36,621 nucleotides of DNA from JAYGED01 sp046582565 (GTDB taxonomy: Bacteria; Pseudomonadota; Alphaproteobacteria; JAAXGF01): positions 1-36,621 of the forward strand of contig JAYGED010000185.1 of the NCBI GenBank assembly GCA_046582565.1, written 5' to 3'. The notes below the pieces were generated by a model. The model searched no databases and had not been told where the DNA came from. It saw only the letters and a program-made list of their open reading frames with translations. A program made the translations under genes and the position numbers. Positions 30,907-36,621 of the stretch are shown here, in pieces (positions within the stretch are counted from its first letter, which is position 1; each line of letters starts with the position of its first letter).

Positions 30907-32736
30907 TTAAGCGACATCCGCCGCCGCGGCGCGCGCTGCGCGTTTGCGGTCGTTGGGATTGAGCAGGCGCTTGCGCATGCGCACATGGCGCGGGGTCACC
31001 TCGACCAGTTCGTCGTTCTGGATATAGGCCAGGGACTGCTCCAGGGACAGGCGGCGCGGCGGGGTCAGGCGCACCGCCTCGTCGGTGCCGGACGCGCGGA
31101 TGTTGGTCAGCTGCTTGCCCTTCATGGGGTTGACCTCAAGGTCGCCGCCCCGATTGTTCTCGCCGATAATCATGCCCTCGTAGACGGCGATGCCGGCGCC
31201 GATCAGCATGGCGCCGCGATCCTCCAGGTTCATCAGGGCGTAGGCCACGGTCTTGCCGCCGGAATTGGAAATCAGCACGCCGCTGCTGCGCCCCGCAATC
31301 GGCCCGGCGTGGGGGCCGTATTCGCGGAACAGGCGGTTGATGATGCCGGTGCCCCGGGTCTGGGTCATGAACTCGCCGTGATAGCCGATCAGCCCGCGTG
31401 ACGGCGCCACGAAAGTGAGCCGCGTCTTGCCGCCGCCCGAGGGGCGCATATCTTCCAGGCGGCCGCGCCGTTCGGAGATCGCCTCGACAACCCCGCCGGC
31501 GTAATCGTCATCCACGTCGACGACCACATCCTCATAGGGCTCCAGGGTTTGCCCGGTCTCCGGGTCCTCGCGGGTTATCACCCGGGGGCGGCTGACGGAA
31601 AGCTCGAAGCCTTCGCGGCGCATGGTTTCGATGAGCACGCCGAGCTGCAGCTCGCCGCGCCCGGAAACTTCATACCCCTGGCCGCCCTCGACTTCGCGGA
31701 CTTTGATGGCGACGTTGCCCTCGGCCTCGGCCAGCAGGCGGGTGCGGATCATCCGCGAGGTAACCTTGTCGCCTTCCAGGCCGGCCATGGGCGAATCATT
31801 GATCGAGAACAGCATGGCCAGGGTCGGCGGATCGATCGGCGCTGCCGGCAGACCCTCCTTAACAGTCAGATCGCACAGGGTATCGGCCACGGTCGCCGTC
31901 TTGAAGCCGGAGATGGCGACGATATCGCCGCCATGAGCTTCTTCGAGAGGCACCCGGGAGAGCCCCCGGAAGCCGAGCACCTTGGTGATGCGCACCTGCT
32001 CAAGGGTCTTGCCGTCTTGGCTGAGCGCCTTCGCCGTCATGTTTGGCTTGATCGTGCCCGAGAGGATGCGCCCGGTGAGGATGCGGCCGAGATAAGGATC
32101 GGCCTCGAGATTGCTCACCAGCATGCGGAAGGGTTCATCCTCGACCACCGACGGTGGCGGCACATGGGCAATGATCCGCTCGAATAGGGAAGTCATATTG
32201 TCGTTTGGCTGGTCCGCCTCGTCCGATGCCCAGCCCTGCTTCGCCGAGCCGAACAGGACCGGGAAATCGAGCTGCTCATCGCTGGCGTCGAGCAGGGCGA
32301 AGAGATCGAAGACCTCGCTGTGGACGTCTTCCGAGCGGGCGTCGGGCTTGTCCACCTTGTTGACCATGACGATGGGCTTCAAGCCCAGGGCCAGGGCCTT
32401 GGCGAGGACAAACTTGGTCTGCGGCATGGGTCCTTCGGAAGCATCGACCAACAGCAACACGCCGTCGACCATACCCAGGATACGCTCGACCTCTCCGCCG
32501 AAATCCGCATGGCCCGGCGTATCCACGATATTGATGCGTACGCCTTCCCAATCCACCGAGGCGCATTTGGCGAGAATGGTGATGCCGCGCTCGCGCTCAA
32601 GATCGTTGCTGTCCATGACCCGCTCGACGACGATCTGGTTGTCGCGGAACAGCCCGGATTGGCGCAGCAGCACATCCACCAGAGTGGTCTTGCCGTGATC
32701 AACATGGGCGATGATGGCGATATTACGAATAGACAT
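30907..32736 (-). CDS. typA: Ribosome-associated GTPase BipA/TypA
   Basis: BipA is a translational GTPase related to EF-G that helps ribosome assembly and stress responses. The 609-residue length from ATG 32736 is normal. G1 is HVDHGKTT (11-18), G3 is DTPGHADFGGE, G4 is NKVDKPDA. C-terminal BipA-type segments are FVAPSRGLIGYHGEFMTQTR, then GAGIAVYEGMIIGENNRGGD and the ending VEVTPRHVRMRKRLLNPNDR. The chosen start gives the usual MSIRNIAIIAHVDHGKT; ATG at 32757 would add seven residues and also lacks a clear ribosome-binding site. The gap of 120 bases upstream is non-coding. Confidence 0.97.
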   Translation of the reverse strand: MSIRNIAIIAHVDHGKTTLVDVLLRQSGLFRDNQIVVERVMDSNDLERERGITILAKCASVDWEGVRINIVDTPGHADFGGEVERILGMVDGVLLLVDASEGPMPQTKFVLAKALALGLKPIVMVNKVDKPDARSEDVHSEVFDLFALLDASDEQLDFPVLFGSAKQGWASDEADQPNDNMTSLFERIIAHVPPPSVVEDEPFRMLVSNLEADPYLGRILTGRILSGTIKPNMTAKALSQDGKTLEQVRITKVLGFRGLSRVPLEEAHGGDIVAISGFKTATVADTLCDLTVKEGLPAAPIDPPTLAMLFSINDSPMAGLEGDKVTSRMIRTRLLAEAEGNVAIKVREVEGGQGYEVSGRGELQLGVLIETMRREGFELSVSRPRVITREDPETGQTLEPYEDVVVDVDDDYAGGVVEAISERRGRLEDMRPSGGGKTRLTFVAPSRGLIGYHGEFMTQTRGTGIINRLFREYGPHAGPIAGRSSGVLISNSGGKTVAYALMNLEDRGAMLIGAGIAVYEGMIIGENNRGGDLEVNPMKGKQLTNIRASGTDEAVRLTPPRRLSLEQSLAYIQNDELVEVTPRHVRMRKRLLNPNDRKRAARAAAADVA

Positions 32737-32856
32737 AGACAAGGACGTATTCTCCATGGGCCCGCTTCGGGCCACAGCGCCGCGCCGCGCCAATCAGGCC
32801 GCCACGGTTATAATTTCAGAAAATTAGAAAGCCGGCCTTCATATAGGGACGGAGCC

Positions 32857-33267
32857 CTAAATGTCAACGGTTGTCAGCTCCGCTAACGCAGTCTCGAAAT
32901 CGGCGGGAAGGGTGATTTCGATCATCTCGATATCGTCTGAATGCTCCAGCTCCTGGTGCAGGATGCCGGGCGGCTGATGAACGCAGGAGCCGGCTTTGAG
33001 TAGCACTTCCCCATGGCCTTCGTACCAGAAGCGAACCCAGCCCTTGAGCACGTACACCATTTGGAATTGCAGAGTATGTGTGTGCTTTTCTCCGCTTGCA
33101 TGTTTGCCTGGCGCCGCGCGGATCACATGGGCGCTGGCCGCGCCGTTGGTGGCGTCGCGAATGCCCAGGTCGCGGTATTCGAAAAAGCCGCGCAACCCGC
33201 CCCCTTCGAACGTGCTGTCGGCCGCATGGCTGATGCTTAAGCGCGGTGCAGTTTTTTTATCGTTCAT
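32857..33267 (-). CDS. Cupin-domain protein
   Basis: This 136-residue single-domain cupin shows the small beta-barrel motifs. The first metal motif is around GEKHTHTLQFQMVYVLKG (two His plus Gln positions), and the second is PPGILHQELEHSDDIEMIEI. The pattern is that of small metal-binding cupins, which can act as oxygenases, isomerases or sensors. The start is the ATG at 33267, just 2 bases after the YqaE stop, so it is the last gene of a minus-strand cluster. Substrate is unknown. Confidence 0.82.
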   Translation of the reverse strand: MNDKKTAPRLSISHAADSTFEGGGLRGFFEYRDLGIRDATNGAASAHVIRAAPGKHASGEKHTHTLQFQMVYVLKGWVRFWYEGHGEVLLKAGSCVHQPPGILHQELEHSDDIEMIEITLPADFETALAELTTVDI

Positions 33268-33269
33268 GT

Positions 33270-33440
33270 TCAGGCCTTTTCGGCATTTTTTACGACCAGC
33301 CAGAGCGCGTGGACCACGTCTGGCAGGAAGAAGAGAAGGGTCAGTATGATATTCAGCCAGAAATGCAGGCGGATACCAACTGTCAGGAAGGCAGCGATAG
33401 GGGGCAGGAAAATTGCCAGAACGATTCGTATGATATTCAT
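33270..33440 (-). CDS. YqaE/Pmp3-family small membrane protein
   Basis: This 56-residue protein reads as a YqaE/Pmp3 (UPF0057) member. IIRIVLAIFLPPIAAFLTVG is the family first helix and FWLNIILTLLFFLPDVVHA the second, with the standard length and a short charged tail. In other organisms such proteins respond to salt, cold or stress and sit in the plasma membrane. It lies between the HCCA-isomerase-like gene (15 bases upstream) and the cupin gene (2 bases downstream), in the same direction, so all three may share one transcript. Confidence 0.88.
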   Translation of the reverse strand: MNIIRIVLAIFLPPIAAFLTVGIRLHFWLNIILTLLFFLPDVVHALWLVVKNAEKA

Positions 33441-33455
33441 CGGATCAGCTTCGCT

Positions 33456-34088
33456 TTATTGCTGTTTGGGGGGCCAGGTTCCCGCGAAGGGATTTTCCAG
33501 GGCGCGCGCGACCAGTTCCAGGCGGTCCTGGCCGTAGAACATGTCGCCGTTGACGAAATAGGTCGGCGAGCCGAAGACGGAGCGGCTGATCGCCTCCTCG
33601 TTGTTTGCCGCATAGATCGCCAGGATTTCCGGCGTGCGGGCGGCTGTGAGCAGGGGCTCGGAGTCGAGGCCGGCCTGGGCGCCCAGGGCCGCCAGGGTCT
33701 TGCGGTCGGCCAGGTCCGCATCGTCCCGCCAATGGGCCTCCAGCATGGCGTGGGCGAGGGCGTCCATATGGACGCTCTGTTCAATCCCGGCGATGATCAT
33801 ACAGTTGGCCAGGGTCATGTCGTTGTCGTGATGGGTGGGGCGACTGTCGCTCATCGGCACCGAGCGAAATTCGCTCCAATGCTGTTTGTCACGGCCGAAG
33901 AAATAGGCGCGCCGGGCCTCTGTACGGTCGCCGTGCCAGCCCGGCCCGGTCGCCTCGACGACCAGGTTCAGATCGATCGGCCGGTGGGCGATGCGGCGGC
34001 CGGCCGCGGCCGCGATCTCCATGAATCGCGCCGAGCCAAGATAGGCAAAGGATGAATGGGCGGAGTAGAAATATTCGATCTCGGCCAT
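33456..34088 (-). CDS. 2-hydroxychromene-2-carboxylate isomerase / kappa-class GST (DsbA family)
   Basis: This 210-residue protein resembles HCCA isomerase and kappa-class glutathione transferase. The N-terminus EIEYFYSAHSSFAYLGSARF has the family tyrosine/serine pocket, and the C-terminal ISRSVFGSPTYFVNGDMFYG matches the conserved cis-Pro and GQDRL segment. The thioredoxin-like CXXC pair is absent, as expected. ATG at 34088 was chosen because it gives a normal family N-terminus; a much longer frame upstream overlaps betA on the other strand and is not real. It would isomerise an aromatic breakdown intermediate or conjugate glutathione. No other aromatic degradation gene is nearby. Confidence 0.87.
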   Translation of the reverse strand: MAEIEYFYSAHSSFAYLGSARFMEIAAAAGRRIAHRPIDLNLVVEATGPGWHGDRTEARRAYFFGRDKQHWSEFRSVPMSDSRPTHHDNDMTLANCMIIAGIEQSVHMDALAHAMLEAHWRDDADLADRKTLAALGAQAGLDSEPLLTAARTPEILAIYAANNEEAISRSVFGSPTYFVNGDMFYGQDRLELVARALENPFAGTWPPKQQ

Positions 34089-34172
34089 GGTTGGTTCTTT
34101 CAAGTGGATGGTCCTTGGCTTTTTACCCACAAGCGCAGACAATTTCCAGGGCATCACAGGAGTCGTTTGGTC

Positions 34173-35843
34173 ATGGAATTCGATTTCATCATCGTTGGGG
34201 CCGGGTCGGCGGGTTGTGTGCTGGCCAACCGCTTGACGGCGGACGGGGAAAATTCGGTGCTGCTGCTCGAGACCGGCGGCAGCGACCGCAGCATCTTCAT
34301 CCAGATGCCGACGGCCCTGTCGATCCCCATGAACATGAAGAAATATAATTGGCAATTCGAGTCCGAGCCGGAGCCCTATCTGAATAACCGCCGCATGCAT
34401 TGTCCGCGCGGCAAGGTGCTCGGCGGTTCCAGCTCGATCAACGGCATGGTCTATGTGCGCGGCCATGCCCGGGATTTCGACCACTGGGCGGAGAGCGGCG
34501 CCGAGGGCTGGGCTTACCGCCATTGCCTGCCCTATTTTCGCCGCGCCGAGCACTGGAAATTCGGCGGCGACGATTATCGCGGCAAACAGGGGCCGCTCGC
34601 GGTCAATAACGGCAACGAGATGCAAAATCCCCTTTACCGCGCCTTCATCGAGGCCGGTATCCAGGCGGGCTATCCGGCGACCGAGGATTACAACGGCTAC
34701 GCCCAAGAAGGCTTCGGCCCGATGCATATGACGGTGAAGGACGGGGTGCGCTGGTCGACGGCGAATGCCTATCTCAAGCCCGCCCGCGCCCGCGCCAACC
34801 TCACGGTGATCACCAAGGCCCTGGCCAAGCGGGTGATCATCGAGGAGTGCCGCGCCGTCGGCGTTGAATTTCTAGCCCAAGGCTCCAACCCGACGACCGT
34901 GCGCGCCCGCCGCGAGGTGATTTTATCGGCCGGCTCCATCGGCTCGCCTCATCTGCTGCAACTGTCGGGCATCGGCCCGGCTGCGGTGCTGTCCGATGCG
35001 GGCATCGAGGTGATCCATGATCTGCCCGGCGTCGGCGAAAATCTGCAGGATCATCTCGAGGTCTATTTTCAATATCGCTGCAAGCAGCCGATCACTCTCA
35101 ACGCCAAGCTCAACCCCCTCTCCAAGCTCTTCATCGCCGCGCGCTGGTTCTTCTTCAAGTCAGGCCTGGGGGCGACCAACCATTTTGAATCATGCGGCTT
35201 CATCCGCTCGAAAGCGGGCATCGAATTCCCCGATTTGCAATATCACTTCCTGCCCGCTGCCATGCGCTACGACGGCAACGCCGCCGCCAAGGGCCACGGC
35301 TTCCAGGTCCATATCGGCCCCAACAAGCCTAAATCACGGGGCTGGGTGCGCAGCGTCTCCCCCGACCCCAGGAACAAGCCGCGCATTCTGTTCAATTACA
35401 TGCAACACCAGGCCGACCGGGAAGCGTTTCGCGCCGCCATCCGCCTGACCCGGGAAATCTTCGAGCAGCCGGCCATGGAGCCCTACGTGGCTGCGGTGAT
35501 CCAGCCGACGGATGATATTATTCTGGACGAGGCCATCGACTCCTGGGTGCGGCAAAACGCCGAGAGCACCTATCACCCGTCCTGTAGCTGCAAGATCGGC
35601 GGCGACGGCGACCCCCTGGCGATGCTCGACCCGGAATGCCGGGTGCGCGGGATCGACGCCCTCAGAGTGATCGATTCCTCGGTCTTTCCCACCATCACTA
35701 ACGGCAACCTCAACGCGCCGACCATCATGGTGGCCGAGAAGGCCGCCGACATGGTGCTTGGGCTAAACCCCATGGCGCCCTCCAACGCCGAGCATTGGAC
35801 CGACCCGAACTGGCGGACCAAGCAGCGCCTAAATCCTCTCTGA
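34173..35843 (+). CDS. betA: Choline dehydrogenase-like GMC oxidoreductase (BetA)
   Basis: This 556-residue FAD enzyme equals the length of E. coli BetA and matches its motifs: FDFIIVGAGSAGCVLANRL (FAD dinucleotide site), YNWQFESEPEPYLNNRRMHC, GKVLGGSSSINGMVYVRG (GMC signature 1), the later LSAGSIGSPHLLQLSGIGP (signature 2), GVGENLQDHLEVYFQYRC, and catalytic His in STYHPSCSCKIGG. BetA oxidises choline to glycine betaine aldehyde and further, giving the osmoprotectant. ATG at 34173 has AGGAG 10 bases upstream. betB, betI and betT are absent from the window, so it may instead serve another primary alcohol. It is divergent from the HCCA-isomerase-like gene. Confidence 0.9.
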   Translation: MEFDFIIVGAGSAGCVLANRLTADGENSVLLLETGGSDRSIFIQMPTALSIPMNMKKYNWQFESEPEPYLNNRRMHCPRGKVLGGSSSINGMVYVRGHARDFDHWAESGAEGWAYRHCLPYFRRAEHWKFGGDDYRGKQGPLAVNNGNEMQNPLYRAFIEAGIQAGYPATEDYNGYAQEGFGPMHMTVKDGVRWSTANAYLKPARARANLTVITKALAKRVIIEECRAVGVEFLAQGSNPTTVRARREVILSAGSIGSPHLLQLSGIGPAAVLSDAGIEVIHDLPGVGENLQDHLEVYFQYRCKQPITLNAKLNPLSKLFIAARWFFFKSGLGATNHFESCGFIRSKAGIEFPDLQYHFLPAAMRYDGNAAAKGHGFQVHIGPNKPKSRGWVRSVSPDPRNKPRILFNYMQHQADREAFRAAIRLTREIFEQPAMEPYVAAVIQPTDDIILDEAIDSWVRQNAESTYHPSCSCKIGGDGDPLAMLDPECRVRGIDALRVIDSSVFPTITNGNLNAPTIMVAEKAADMVLGLNPMAPSNAEHWTDPNWRTKQRLNPL

Positions 35844-35869
35844 CGGCTCGCTGGCCATGGCGGCGACGG

Positions 35870-36400
35870 TTATGGCCTTGGGTTCGGTGTGCAGGCTTCG
35901 CGGCATAGGGCGCAGCCGGTACAGAGGTCGGGGTTGATGGAGGGTCGGATGCCATCCGCCCATTGCAGGGCGCCGGGGACCGGGCAGGCATGGGCGCAGG
36001 CGCCGCATTCCGGCCCCGAATAGGGCAGGCAGACCTGGGTATCGATGGTCAGGGTCGCAAGCCGGGGCGCGCTTTCGTCCAGCTCCAGAGCGTTTGGCTC
36101 GCAGGCGGCGACGCAGGGCCAGTCGGCGCAGAGCCGGCAGCCCCGGGCGGACAGATCGAGCGCCGGGGTGCCCGCCGCCTCGACACCATAGAGCGCCGGC
36201 AGGGTGAAGATCACCTCATGGGGACAGGCCGCCATGCAGGCGTCGCAGCGGGTGCAGGACAGCAGGAATTCGAGTTCCGGCTTGGCATAGGGCGGACGCA
36301 GCCATTGTTTGGCCCGCTGGGTTGCCCGCTCGTCGGCCAGGCGGACGACAACCTCCGCCGCCTTGCGCCCCCCTGCCTTAAAAAATTCCCGCCGGTCCAT
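35870..36400 (-). CDS. napF: NapF-like ferredoxin-type protein
   Basis: NapF is an iron-sulfur protein linked to maturation of the periplasmic nitrate reductase NapA. This 176-residue protein has the NapF layout: an N-terminal MDRREFFKAGGRKAAE, then cysteine clusters CTRCDACMAACPHE, CRLCADWPCVAACEP, CGACAHACPVPG and CTGCALCREACTP, i.e. several 4Fe-4S motifs. The other nap genes are not in view but may lie beyond the window. The upstream 82 bases hold only a short open end of a hydrophobic frame and then an IS end, so the operon may have been cut by the insertion. It converges with betA. Confidence 0.85.
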   Translation of the reverse strand: MDRREFFKAGGRKAAEVVVRLADERATQRAKQWLRPPYAKPELEFLLSCTRCDACMAACPHEVIFTLPALYGVEAAGTPALDLSARGCRLCADWPCVAACEPNALELDESAPRLATLTIDTQVCLPYSGPECGACAHACPVPGALQWADGIRPSINPDLCTGCALCREACTPNPRP

Positions 36401-36446
36401 ATTATTGCCGGGCTTCTCTGATCTTGCCGGTCATGGCGCGGCGGCG

Positions 36447-36482
36447 CTAAATCAGGCTGATGATAACCAGCAGGGCCAGCAC
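36447..36482 (-). pseudogene. C-terminal remnant of a hydrophobic peptide next to the IS end
   Basis: Reading leftward from the IS boundary, one frame gives VLALLVIISLI then a stop (TAG at 36447-36449). It looks like the last helix of a small membrane protein that the IS insertion interrupted just upstream of napF. A chance frame cannot be excluded, because only 11 codons remain. Confidence 0.25.
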
Positions 36483-36621
36483 TGGTCAGCCCCCCTTGAG
36501 AGGTCCAGTTTGAATGTTAGTGCATGATCGGCTTTTGGTCTAATGGCACGATGGTCTCTGGAGCCGGTGGGCGATATCCCAACGCACTGTGCGGCCTCTT
36601 CGTGTTGTAGTGTTTCCTCCA
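36483..36621 (-). mobile_element. IS3-family insertion sequence, one end
   Basis: The terminal region starts with an outer-end-like TGGTCAGCCCCCCTTGAGAG (36483-36502), resembling the inverted repeat of an IS3-group element, and continues into the C-terminus of its transposase. The element runs past the right edge of the window, so the other end, target duplication and full transposase cannot be seen. Confidence 0.7.
36517..36621 (-). CDS. IS3-family transposase, C-terminal part (partial)
   Basis: The last 34 codons end at a stop at 36517-36519 and include HYNTKRPHSALGYRPPAPET, the characteristic C-terminus of DDE-type IS3-group transposases (OrfB). The rest of the protein lies beyond the window edge. 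The gene is therefore cut only by the window; there is no sign of inactivation in the visible part. Confidence 0.85.
   Translation of the reverse strand, partial: WRKHYNTKRPHSALGYRPPAPETIVPLDQKPIMH

Noticed and set aside
34089..34727. Upstream extension of the HCCA-isomerase-like frame on the minus strand
   Set aside because: It lies antisense to betA and has shadow composition; the protein from 34088 has a normal family start.

Overview
The window is GC-rich, densely packed bacterial chromosome. Its mix of genes (a branched-chain-amino-acid-type ABC importer, a TRAP transporter of the keto-acid/mannitol type, enolase-superfamily dehydratases, a TauD/TfdA oxygenase, BetA, NapF, RF3, BipA/TypA) suggests a free-living heterotrophic alphaproteobacterium, perhaps in or near the Rhodospirillales. 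The lineage is inference from gene content and protein style. No rRNA, tRNA, CRISPR array or phage genes were seen, and no transcription-factor gene was recognised.

Layout. 152-5473 (+): a five-gene HAAT/Liv-type ABC importer (binding protein, two permeases with extra segments, two ATPases), with a strong hairpin between the binding protein and the permeases. 5490-6644 (-): an acyl-CoA dehydrogenase, divergent from 6783-8706 (+), which holds an SDR oxidoreductase and a serine beta-lactamase-fold hydrolase. 8735-8872: a remnant of a transketolase N-terminus. 8975-14847 (+): panB, then a complete TRAP transporter of the TakP type whose large permease has an unusual soluble tail of about 330 residues. 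14916-18102: yaaA (-), arfB (+), and a minus-strand pair made of an EamA exporter and a tartrate/D-malate-type dehydrogenase. 18154-19740 (+): prfC. 19992-23627: a sodium:solute symporter followed by four small unrecognised proteins, three of them with clear membrane segments near or at the core. 23727-25888 (-): an MFS transporter coupled to a carnitine-dehydrogenase-like enzyme.

26099-30894 (+): five genes, each overlapping the next by exactly 4 bases: enolase-superfamily enzyme, zinc alcohol dehydrogenase, TauD-like oxygenase, second enolase-superfamily enzyme, and an orphan MlaC-like protein. It looks like a catabolic pathway for a hydroxy or sugar acid. Just upstream (25949-26034) lies what reads as a transcription attenuator: a seven-codon leader peptide with tandem Trp codons, a possible antiterminator and a textbook terminator. 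It faces this operon, although no tryptophan-biosynthesis gene is present. This is the most interesting signal in the window.

30907-36621: bipA (-), a minus-strand cluster (kappa-GST/HCCA-isomerase-like protein, a 56-residue YqaE/Pmp3 protein, a cupin), betA (+), napF (-), and finally the end of an IS3-family element that runs off the window.

Taken together, this is accessory metabolism (uptake systems beside oxidoreductases and dehydratases) interspersed with translation-related housekeeping genes (arfB, prfC, bipA).
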